Source: Costus lasius (taxonomy: Eukaryota; Streptophyta; Magnoliopsida; Zingiberales; Costaceae). Taken from it: 64,000 bases of DNA. Within the stretch, counting starts at the first letter, position 1. Each line of letters opens with the position of its first letter. A program made the position numbers and the translations under genes. The stretch covers positions 119,157,493-119,221,492 of the forward strand of contig CM050448.1 in assembly GCA_027563935.2 (NCBI GenBank), given 5' to 3'. The notes below the pieces were generated by a model. That model searched no databases, was not told the origin of the DNA, and saw only the letters and a program-made list of their open reading frames with translations. Shown here piece after piece: positions 1-9,837 of the stretch.

Positions 1-430
1 CACGTGAGAGAGTCCGGTTATTGTTCCAGACCATGTCCGACTCGGTCAATTACGGATGGGTCCCTTTGGGTTCGGGTGAACCTAGTTCGACTCGACGACA
101 CCGATCTTCGGTGAATCGGTCGCGTTGCTTGCCGGGCGAGCTCTCCTCCGCCTATGTGCGGAGTTTTCCCTCTCCCTTCTCTGCTCGCCTGCGCACGAGC
201 CCTAGTTTCGGGCGTCCTCACCCCGTTGCCTGCATGCGATGATAGAATCGCCGAGGTTGTCACCTGTGAGTGACGTTGGTGCGACGTCGACCTCCCCTCC
301 GATTTTGTCTGCGGCCAACACGTCCCTGACCAGCAACTACCTCCTCTCCAACGTCAAGAAGTGTTGTCTCCCTCTTGGCCGTCGTTCGGGTAGTGAGTGA
401 AAATACAGGTACTCGACCCATTGCCACTCC
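1..430. other. GC-rich unassigned segment
   Basis: The first 430 bases are clearly richer in G+C than the AT-rich DNA that follows. Short open frames exist on both strands, but none shows a recognisable domain or a convincing splice pattern. It resembles the GC-rich transcribed leaders of plant LTR elements, or the 5' end of a gene cut by the window edge. No assignment is possible. Confidence 0.3.
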
Positions 431-479
431 TACCCATGGCTCCTATTATGACCCATATAGAGGAAAAACAAGCATATTA

Positions 480-960
480 ACTTGATGAATTTGAAATAAT
501 ATGACACTCAGTTCAAGTCATGGAAATAAGGTTGTTATACCTTATATATCATTCCACTTCTCTTGTGGGACTAAAATAGTGTAGAAATATCCACTAGTTA
601 GGGCTTGACGCTCTTGTGAAAGCAATGCTTACTATTCGCAATATATGAGAACAATTCAATACCAACTCCACTATCTACGGTATTCACCAAATCTAGAGCT
701 AGGTCTACTCTAATTCCATTTGTTTTGATTTGAAAAATGAAATAACTAACCCATTATCATAATGAGCCTAAAACAACACAACCAATTGAAAATGTATAAA
801 TCCAAATTAATGCTTGTAGAGTCAATAGTCATTGCATGTTAATTTAATTCTCTTTTCCACTTCCAATGTTGGACTAAATCAAGATATCACAATCTACTAA
901 TCACACTAAATCAGGGTATCACAAATGACAGTAGTGGCCAGGAGGCCCAGGACCACTAGG
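480..960. repeat. dispersed repeat, copy A (related to 35220-35710)
   Basis: This AT-rich block shares diverged strings with 35220-35710. Examples are 'atgagcctaaaac' followed by 'caattgaaaatg', and 'ggactaaatcaagatatcacaa' type phrases matching 'gggctaaatcagtgtatcacac' in the other copy. The 'ccacttccaatgttggactaaat' flavour is common in LTRs of plant retroelements, so this is probably an old LTR or non-autonomous element. Ends were not defined. Confidence 0.4.
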
Positions 961-1253
961 ATTTGCTAGGTTCTAAAGTTACAAGATGTGCCCACTGATT
1001 CTCTTGTAATAAAACCTGGAATTAATCATTTCCATTCTAATTTTTGTCACAATTCAATAAATTGAATAGTACAATTTTGAAGTTGTAACAACAAATATTC
1101 AGATTTTTAATTACTAATTGGTATCATATGTAAATGGGGAAAAAAAGCAACACCCTAGAAGTTCTTAGCGCACGGAGCCAGCATACAGGCAATCGTGATG
1201 GAAGCATAAAACTTCATAGACAAATATATTGAAAAAATAACTATATTTTTGGT

Positions 1254-4200
1254 TCAACTGCCTTTAAAAGGAAATTTTAATTTGCAAGTACTTACCCTGG
1301 TGCAAGTATACACGATCAAAGTTAACCAACTCCAGCCATCTGCAGAACAAGCTATTGAACCATCATTAGCTTGCTGCAGAAAATATAGAAGGGGTGACAT
1401 CAGCTGCATCTCATATATACGTGATGAGCCGCAATTCTTGCACTCGTCAGGTTTCGTAAGACTAGTTGTCGCCAGAAGAGGACTACCCCCATAAGAGTAT
1501 CTTTACAAAAGAGGCCACAGAAGATCAGCAAAAGTATCAGCATAATTGCCAAGAAAATCTAATAGGACATATGCAATAGCAGCACACATTAAGAGAGATG
1601 CGCAGCAAGCTCGTAGAATTACCAAGATACCAAAAATCCTTTTCATTGAAAGTAATTTTTCAGGCCTTTTCTAGTCAAGGTAGGTCCTTAAAAATGACCC
1701 TACGCATGCCCCCTGCACCATGGTACTTCTGCTAGGGCCCTCTTGCACCACCCGATTGTGTGTGCCATGTGTTGGAGGTTATCAGATGCATGTGCCCATG
1801 CAATCACACGCATGTGCTTTGATCCTCATGTGCATGAGTGCAGCACACATCAGACAGCACAGGTAGACCCCTATAGAAGTGTCGTGGTATATAGAGGCAT
1901 GCCTAGGATTCTGACTCCTTGATGGCTTATTTAGAAAGTTCCAGATGCACAATTATTAACTTTAATATATTCAATGATATAAGTTTTTCTCTCTTTTTTT
2001 TGAAATTCTAAATATTGCTCATCTGTTACTAACTTGGTTATTTGGGAACAAATGCTACAAATTGATTGTCCCAAGCCTCAGAAGCAATTGTTTGAGAAAC
2101 AAATTACTTGGTTTACCTAATTAGGCAACTACAACAATGAAATTGGACGATTTTAATACGAATGCTTTAATTGAATTAGGGGAAACCTAGTTTATGGCGA
2201 AAATTGGTTACTTGAAGAATCCCTCCCAGCAAATGGAAGATACTAGTGTTCTATGGGAGGTAATTGCAAGTTGTAATTGATATTGGATTCAAACTAATAA
2301 TAGAAGCAGGTTCATCTAGTTATAAGAGTGATATCAAGGGAAATGGGATGAAATAACACAGTGAACCTTAAATGTGAGTAACAGAATTACAAGGTTCTTG
2401 AATTTCATTTGAAAAATATAGATAACAAACTATTTATGATGCAGTTTTCTGAGTATAAATAGTGATGTTTGCATCCTGATTCACAAACATGAAATTGGAA
2501 CCCAGATTGAACCCAATACTAGGATTTTTGTTCAGGCTAGTTTATTAGATCATTTTAAAATTGATTTTGGGTTATGTTTTCATTTAAAACATAAACTTTT
2601 AAAAAAAAAGGAAAAGAAAATACACATATAACAACCCTATTCTATTTCAATTCAACTTCTAGTGAAACCTGAAATCTTTCATGAAAATACAACTCAACAA
2701 AATAACTATAGCTACTTAAAATCCAAAAACCAGACTCGATGCTTGACCATACCTGGACCAGTTCTAAATTTAGGTATTTTTATTTTAAAATTATCCTAGC
2801 CGGATTTTTCTGTTGTTATAATTTTTATTTTTTCAAATTATGCCAAAGCCACTCATTTTATAAAACATATATATAAACTAATAATTGCAAGGAAAAACCT
2901 TGTAGTAACGCTTGCCTGTATTCAAACCCTCTTATACTCTAGAAAATGAAAAAAAAATGCAAGATATCACCGGAGCCTCCTATTTTATGTTAAATTTAGT
3001 GAGAAAAGAGTTCTATAATACTTGAAATTTAGGCCACCTCTTCATCTTGGTTATATGGTTAAAGTTAATGATTTTAGAATTAGTAACAAGTTTAAATGTT
3101 TACAATCAATTAGAAAGTTATTTAAGACAATTAATGAACCAATGTAGGATTATACAGATCATAATTCCAAAATTATCATCAGTTTATTCACAAGTAATTG
3201 ACTTAAGGATGTCTCTGAAATTATCAAAGTAGAAGGGTCGCGTTGTAATTTAGGCTTAGCTTTGTTGCACCGGAATATATATACACAAAATTTTCCATTA
3301 AAATGCCATCTCACATTTAACCCAACATCTCAAAATTCTCAGTCCAAACTATAAATCAGGAAAAAAAAGCATATCTAATATAACAAACAGAAGAAACAAG
3401 GTACAGAATCTAAAATGTCACTCAAACATTGTTCTTTTTTGCAATTTTCAGATTGTATTCTTCATGCTCTCTTGAAGTTTTCTAACTTATCAAATTTAAT
3501 TAACAAATATTCTATTCAAATTAAGTTACTTAATTCAGCCAACATTGTTCCAGCAAAGGACAAGAGAAACAAACGCACCTGAGGCATTGTTCAGGGTAGG
3601 CATCCATCTGTTTCTTGAATTTCAAGTAAGTTCTATCAGCACCCAAAGCTCTATCATACTCATAGGTTTCTCCTTCCCATTTCTCTTTATCTTCAGTATC
3701 AAGGTCTGTACAATGATCGTCTTTAAGAGAAAGTGATGAACAACCAAAGCACATGGCATCCATGTCGCCAGAGGACTGGACCTTCTGGGAGTAGACATAG
3801 AAACATGGAAGAACTGAAATCAAAAGGCAAGGTTAGTATAACAGCTACAAGTTAATTAAATTACTTGAACAAGAAGATTAAAACAAGAATGATAAATAAC
3901 TCTGCAATTTCACTATGTTAGCACAAGACAGGTGTAATTAAATTCCTCTCTTAATCCACCAATTCCACTAAAATGTATAACAAGGAAGGTGTACCCGGCA
4001 CACCGTCGTTTTCCCCTCTTGGGTTTACTGCTGGAGCTCTAACAGAAGCATTTGTGCGTTTGCCACGATTTTGTTTAACTGAGCAAGAAGCTAGAGCGGA
4101 AGCTTCTGAAACAGCTCGAGCTAAATCCTCCATATCCATATCACTGTCGCTCGAGTCATCCAGGCCAGCGTCATTAACCAACAAGACGTCCTCGCGAACT

Positions 4201-4902
4201 CCAGGAACAGGAAGAGATTCTTCTCTGGAACGCGCAACATTTTGGGGAGTAAGGGCTGCTTCCGTTTCCCCGTGACACTTTTGAAGACGAAGAGCTCGCC
4301 AACTGCAGAAGAGTGAAAACTGGATCTCCAAGCCACCATGATTTATCACAACGAAACAACCAAGAAAAAGGAACACAATAAACAGACCTTCCCGGATCAT
4401 TAGCGCAATCCCGGATTGGGCAACCAAGAACATAGACAATACGCTCTTCTATGTTTAGTTCGAGTGACGAGATTGGTGCATAAACCTGATATTAAAAGTC
4501 GTCACACAAATTTTATTGAATTCAAAAAGGAAGGTTATTGATCTAATAATAGTGCTCGGTGTTACCTGGGCCACAAGGACTAGCCTCCCCCCACAAAGGC
4601 GACATCGAAGAAGCTCAGAGCTAATATCCACTTCTGAAATCGGCCAATCCTGTGCAAGTGCATCAACGTAACAACAAAAAGGAAAAAAAAGACAAAAAAA
4701 AAGCTGGGAAAGTATCAAACAAGCACCCGCACAATCCAATCTTTCAAACAAATTTCACAGCGTAAAACACGACAAGAAGAAATTTATTCGAATTCAGAAG
4801 ACTACGCACAGGCAACCCTCCAATTTTGGTAGTGTAGTGATCCGCCTTCTCGCGATAATGCTCCGCCCACGGCCCTGGCAAGCCGACCAGGATTTCTCTC
4901 AT
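1254..4902 (-). CDS. PDCD2-like protein (programmed cell death 2 / 20S rRNA accumulation 4 family), six exons
   Basis: Spliced exons, 5' to 3': 4810-4902, 4566-4649, 4388-4485, 4004-4302, 3579-3813, 1254-1500. All junctions are GT-AG and the phases agree. The product begins [20 protein letters not shown] and carries the N-terminal PDCD2 features: a [11 protein letters not shown] segment across exons 1-2, zinc-binding CRLCGG, then GCPIRDC and SWRALRLQK. An acidic serine-rich linker follows (exon 4). The C-terminal PDCD2 domain has [17 protein letters not shown], then [13 protein letters not shown] across the exon 5-6 junction and [18 protein letters not shown]. Known relatives act as dedicated chaperones of ribosomal protein uS5 in 40S assembly; that role here is inferred. 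About 350 residues, near the family's usual length. Exon 4 could end nine bases later in the same phase. The last exon is written to its first stop (1254), but a GTAAGT donor after 1296 means a further small exon is possible. Confidence 0.85.
1501..3578. other. PDCD2-like intron 5, about 2.1 kb, no gene seen
   Basis: A long AT-rich intron between the exon ending at 3579 and the one starting at 1500 (minus strand). It contains poly-A/T runs and a stretch around 1690-1910 with repeated 'gcatgtg' and 'tgcac' words. No domain, LTR or inverted-repeat element was recognised. The 61-residue open frame near 3047 shows no family features. Confidence 0.6.
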
Positions 4903-4990
4903 CCTTTTCCGCCCTATCCAAATCGAGAAGAAACCTTTGCTCGCAGCGCCCGAAGATGCCCACCTTTTCTGCGGCAAGATTCAATTTTGA

Positions 4991-5483
4991 GAAGGAAAAA
5001 AAAGAAAGAAAGAAAAACCCCTATCGATCACTACCGACTATCGAGCAGCGGAGTAACTGGAGTTGGAATCGGACAGGCCCAAAAGGGTTTTGGAGAACGC
5101 TTTTACTGATTTGCCCATTCCATAATATTCTTCTTAAAATTATTTAATTTGTGAAATATATAATCACTTGATAATTATACATATGAAATATTTGTGAATT
5201 ATGATCAAAGTAATATTTCCGAAAATAAGATAAAATAAACTTAATTCCATAACTTAAACATATTTCTTGTATCTCATAAAGTTTCATTAATTCTTATTCA
5301 TTTTTAAAAGAACTGACTCGACGGAAAATAACAATAATCACTGTTAAGGCGAAATAATCTTTATTTTCGTTGCATTTATAATATTATCCTCCAACAATTT
5401 ATTTAATTTAATCTAAATTCATATATGATCATAAGAGTGATAGCAAAAACAATAATAGCTGAAGTAATACATAAGAATTCATA
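4991..5483. other. PDCD2-like upstream region, AT-rich
   Basis: This is the upstream flank of the minus-strand PDCD2-like gene, about 500 bases up to the Copia element. It becomes very AT-rich beyond 5110. It should contain the promoter, but no single convincing TATA element stands out. An open plus-strand frame here is the antisense shadow of exon 1 and the 5' leader. Confidence 0.4.
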
Positions 5484-5696
5484 TGTTAGAAATCAAAGAT
5501 GAAGTTGAGAGAGGAGTAAGTACAAAAAGAGTATACAACACTTATTTATAAGGCAAATGGATACATGAATATTCATTCCTCTTGAAACGAAGAGTCACCA
5601 TAAATTCATAGGCATCTAAGGATTCACCATAAGTTCATAGGCATCTAAAGAGTCACTATAAGTTCATAGGCATCCACAAGAATTGAATTCATAATA
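5484..5696 (-). repeat. Copia-1 3' LTR
   Basis: About 213 bp, starting TGTTAGAAATC on the plus strand and ending GAATTCATAATA. It carries three imperfect copies of a roughly 28-bp unit with 'agtcaccataaattcataggcatc'-like sequence. It is alignable with 9096-9330, with several substitutions and small indels, so the insertion is not recent. Confidence 0.8.
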
Positions 5697-5816
5697 CTCC
5701 CCCTTGATGCCATTTCAGATACTGCTTCATTAAAATCCTTACCAGGAAAACCCTGTGGGAAAAAATCATGGTTAAGAAAAAAAAAGTGCAGTCGTTTACT
5801 CCCCCTCATTACAATG

Positions 5817-7520
5817 TTACTTTAAATTTTCGAGTTTGCGCATTCCGATTTGATAAACAAGCCTTTCAAAGGTTGCAATAGGCAATGATTTTGTAAATAA
5901 ATCCGCTAGGTTATCTGACGAACGAATTTGTTGAATATCAATATCACCTCTCTTTTGGATATCGTGTGTAAAGAAAAACTTTGGTGATATATATTTCGTT
6001 CGATCGCCTTTAATATATCCTTGCTTTAACTGGGCTATACATGCAGCATTATCCTCATATAATATCGTTGGGACATTCTTATTTAAAGCCAATCCAAATG
6101 CCTCCCAAATATGATGGATAACAAATCTTAACCATACACATTTTCGACTTGCCTCATGAATTACTATGATCTCAGAATGATTAGAAGATATGACAGTAAT
6201 AGTTTATTTCATAGATATCCAAGATATAGCTATTCCTCCACATGTGAATACATAACCTGTTTGAGATCTACCATGATGAGGATCAGATAAATAGCCTGTA
6301 TCTGCATATTCAATTAATTCAGCTTCAGGCATGTGAGGATAATATAATCTCAAATTCATTGTACCTCGAAGATATCGAAATATATGTTTAACTCTATTCC
6401 AATATCTTCTCGTCGGAGAATAACTATATCTTGCTAATAAATTTACAGCAAATGTAATATCCGTTCGAGTATGATTAGCAAGGTATATTAGTGCCCCAAC
6501 AGCACTAAGATATGGTACTTCTGGACCAATCAGTTCTTCATCTTTCATTTGAGGTTGAAATGGATCTTTATTTACATCAAGTGACCTAACAACCATCGGA
6601 GTACTTAATGGATGTGTTTTATCCATATAGAATCTTTTCAACATTTTGGCTATATAAGCTGATTGGTGAACAAAAATTCCATTTTCTAAATGTTCAATTT
6701 GTAGTCCGAGACAAAGTTTTGTTTTCCCGAGATCTTTCATCTCAAGCTCATTATTCAAATAATTAACCGCGTCGGAAAGCTCTTCAGGAGTTCCAATAAT
6801 ATTTATATCATCAACATATACTGCAATTATCACAAACTTTGATCCAAATCTCTTAATAAAAACGCATGAGCAAATAGGGTTATTTTGGTATCCCTTGTTT
6901 AACAAATACTCACTCAAACTTTTATACCACATTCGTCCAGATTGTTTCAATCCATATAGAGATCTAGACAATTTAATTGAGAATAATTCTCGATGATTTG
7001 AATTAAATGCTTCTGGCATTTTAAATCCTTCGGGGAGTTTCATGTAAATGTTATTGTCAAGTGAGCCATACAAATATGCAGTGACAACATCCATTAATTG
7101 CATTTATAATTTTTCATGGATTGATAAACTTATCAAATATCGAAAAGTCGTTGCATCTATCACAGGAGAATATGTTTCCTCATAATCAATCCCAGGTCTT
7201 TGAGAGAACCCTTGCGCAACAAGTCGTGCCTTATATCCGACAATCTCTTCTTTTTCATTTCGTTTGCGTACAAACACTCATTTGTATCCAATTGGTTTGA
7301 CACCTTCTGGTGTACGGACTATAGGTCCAAAAATTTTATGTTTTGCGAGTGATTTTAATTCAGCATCAATCACATCTTTCCATTTTGGCCAATCATTTCT
7401 TCGTCTGCATTCTTCAACAGACTTTGGTTCATGATCCTCATCATGTTTCATAATATTGCATGCAATATGATAAGCAAAATTATAATCATTAGAGATAAAA
7501 TTTGCCTCTACCACGTCTTT
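5817..7520 (-). pseudogene. Copia-1 reverse transcriptase / RNase H remnant
   Basis: Minus-strand frames encode a Copia RT and RNase H in pieces. 7100-7520 gives the N-terminal RT segment with DWPKWKDVIDAEL and GVKPIGYK. The 6204-7103 open frame begins MQLMDVVTAYLYGSLD, followed by the conserved SLYGLKQSGRMWY and the catalytic YVDD. 5817-6092 gives the RNase H end with YEDNAACIAQ and ADLFTKSLP. Frame changes and stops separate these pieces. The family copies RNA to DNA in virus-like particles; this copy cannot do so. Confidence 0.8.
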
Positions 7521-8963
7521 TCCTTTATTTCTCATGTGTTCTTGGTACAGGTTGGTAAGATGTTTTGGCGTACGACAGGTACGTGACCAATGACCTTTCA
7601 TACCGCAACGATAACATTTATTCTCTATAGTTTTAGTACCTTGGCCCTTCTTATTTTCATGCGCTTCTTTGGTATTTTCTCCCTTATCCATATAATTGGG
7701 CGATCATTGTGAAAATATTGGCGACCTCGTCCACGTCCAAGTCCATGTTTATGTCCATAATCATGACCACGACCACGTCCACGACCGCGATTTTGGCTTC
7801 CGTAATTATACGCTGTCGCATTCACTTCAGGGAATGGAGCAGATCCAGTTGGACGGGTCTCATGATTTTTCATTGAAAGCTCATTATTTTGTTCGACCAA
7901 TAGTAGACATGAGATTAATTCAGAATACTTTTCAATACCCTTTGCACGGTATTACTGCTGTAGGAGCACATTTAATGCATGAAAAGTAGATAATGTTTTT
8001 TCTAACATATCTCCGTCAGTAATAGTTTCCCCACATAATTTCAGTTGAGAAGTAATTCGAAATATTGCCAAATTATAATCACTTAGGCCATGTTTACTTG
8101 GACGGAAAAGAGGAAGGGAATGATGGATTATACCTTTTTCCATCGTTTACTTGGGCGGACGAAAAACTAACAGAGGAAAATGGGAAGGAAAAATAGGGCA
8201 TTTTCCTTCGTTTCTCAATCCGCCCAAATCGGGCGGATTGCTCACTACTTGCTTCGCTGGAAACTTATAACATTTTAAGAAAATTATGTGTTGTATTTTT
8301 TTATATTTTAATTTTATAATTTTTAATAGTACTAAATAATATTTAATAATTTTATAGTATTTAATAATATTTAGTAATTTTTATAATTTTTAATAATATT
8401 AAATAATATTTAGTAATTTTCATATTATATAATAGTATCGATAATAATTTTATAATATTAATAGTATTTATGTAATATGAGTAAAAAAATAAAAATTAAG
8501 GGTGTATATATAAATCCATCAAATTATCCATCCTTTTAAGTAAACACAAGGAAAAAACTTATAACATATTTCATCCATCTATTTTTCTTTTCCTTCCTTT
8601 TTTTCTTTCCTTTGCATAATTTATCGGTCCAAGTAAACATGGCCTTATAGATTTGAAATCTTGTAGGCGCAAGTGCAACCAATCAAATTGAGCTTTTGGA
8701 AGGATGATTATCTTTAGATGATCATACCTCTCCTTTAAATTGTTCCAAAGAACAAGAGGATCCTTCACGGTGAAATATTCAATTTTCAATGCTTCATGAA
8801 GGTGACGATGGAGAAAGATCATCGCTTTAGCTTTATCTTGGTTGGACGTGGTGTTTTGCCTTTTGATGGTATCTTCAAGACCATTAGCAGCAAAATGAAT
8901 TTTAGCATCTAGAATCCATAAAAGATAATTCTTTCCGATGATATCAAGGGCCACAAACTCCAA
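7521..8963 (-). pseudogene. Copia-1 gag remnant, interrupted by a MITE
   Basis: The minus strand starts MEFVALDIIGKNYLLWILDA, the typical start of one large plant Copia gag group. It continues to LRLQDFKSI near 8648 and resumes at SDYNLAIFRITSQLKLCGE after the MITE. Further on are AEQNNELSMKNHE-like text, an RG-rich basic stretch (about 7700-7800) and the zinc knuckle CYRCGMKGHWSRTC near 7600. Soon after the knuckle the frame runs straight into RT-type sequence, so protease and integrase are deleted. Frames are broken near 7630-7700 and 7950. Confidence 0.8.
8086..8644. mobile_element. Tourist-like MITE (PIF/Harbinger type) inside Copia-1 gag
   Basis: A 559-bp non-coding element with perfect 16-bp terminal inverted repeats: GGCCATGTTTACTTGG on the left and its exact complement on the right. 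It is flanked by the 3-bp target duplication TTA (8083-8085 and 8645-8647). The interior is AT-rich with diverged subterminal copies of the end sequence (near 8146 and 8540). TTA target duplications and GGCC-like ends are hallmarks of Tourist MITEs. Removing the element and one TTA rejoins gag in frame. Confidence 0.92.
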
Positions 8964-9095
8964 TTTTGTGAGGTTCGATATGATAATTCAAAAAACCAAA
9001 AGTGATAAGATTAAAAACATAATGGATTGAAGTACCCGTTTACAACCTCAAAGAACCTGGTTTCCTTCGTTGATAAGAGTTCCATGCTGATAACG

Positions 9096-9330
9096 TGTTA
9101 GAAAACAAAGATGAAATTGAGAGAGGAATAAGTAGAGAATCTTCTCATTGATTTTTCAAAAAGAGTTTACAATACCTAGTTATAGGGCAAATGGATACGT
9201 GAACATTCATTTCTCTCAAAACGAAAAGTCACCATAAATTCATAGGCATCCGAAGAGTCACCATGGATTCATAGGCATCCGAAGAATCATCATAAATTTA
9301 TAGGCATCCACGAGAATTGAATTCATAATA
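9096..9330 (-). repeat. Copia-1 5' LTR
   Basis: About 235 bp, starting TGTTAGAAAAC on the plus strand and ending ATTCATAATA. It is similar to 5484-5696 but has an extra 'gaatcttctcattgatttttc' stretch. The same short internal tandem units with 'cataggcatcc' are present. Confidence 0.78.
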
Positions 9331-9346
9331 ATATATATATATTCAC

Positions 9347-9459
9347 CCGCTTCCTTCAACAATGCCAATGCGATTTGGCGATTGTACCATAGCTCACCAA
9401 ACATCGCTTTTGCCGCGGAAGCTACTGCACGAGCCCGCAACACGGTTCGCTCCATGGAG
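9347..9459 (-). pseudogene. orphan exon-like fragment, unrecognised
   Basis: On the minus strand an acceptor-like TTGCATTCAG precedes an open stretch. It encodes SMERTVLRARAVASAAKAMF, continuing GELWYNRQIALALLKEAG, followed by a donor-like GGGTGAAT. The peptide is alanine-rich, looks helical and is GC-richer than its surroundings, as real exons are. It abuts the right end of Copia-1 and lies 0.4 kb beyond the ABC1K stop codon on the same strand. It does not fit the ABC1K protein, which already has a normal end. It may be a left-over exon of a gene broken by TE insertion, or a captured fragment. Family not recognised. Confidence 0.4.
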
Positions 9460-9837
9460 CTGAATGCAACACAAGTAACCGCATAAATGAAATTTGAATT
9501 TAACAAAAATGCCAACAAGATATAATGAAATCTTTCATCAGTTCAAATGGTAGCTGAAATCTTCCATCAGTTTTATTGATTTGTGTTCTCTACATTAAAT
9601 TATTCTAAAAAAATAAATTAACTATAAAAGATGTCAAGAAGCTTGCTTAATTCTATATATATGATACAATTCAATCTATTAAATATTACACAGATTTTCA
9701 GAGGCCAAATTAGCCTCTCTCCATTGCGATTTCCATTCCCAAGGAGAAAACTGGATGTAAGCGGATCCCGGTGATTGACTATCTATAACGATTAACATCT
9801 CAGGCAACAAAATAAATGCCTGCATTTTGTTCATTTC

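Larger units (their letters stand above)
5484..9330 (-). mobile_element. Copia-1: internally deleted Ty1/Copia retrotransposon
   Basis: Minus-strand element bounded by two similar LTRs (left 5484-5696, right 9096-9330). Next to the left LTR is a purine tract, read on the minus strand as AAGGGGGAG, the expected polypurine tract. Next to the right LTR the minus strand reads TTATCAGCATGGA, a primer-site-like sequence. Internally there is gag (8963 down to about 7520), then reverse transcriptase and RNase H, with no protease or integrase. A Tourist-like MITE sits in gag. No clean target-site duplication was found. It lies between the PDCD2-like and ABC1K genes. Several frameshifts and stops indicate an inactive copy. 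Confidence 0.85.

Noticed and set aside
3973..4275. 100-codon plus-strand frame
   Set aside because: Antisense to exon 4 of the PDCD2-like gene, which is supported by splice phases and family motifs.
7696..7989. 97-codon plus-strand frame rich in His and Val
   Set aside because: Antisense to the RG-rich basic region of Copia-1 gag.
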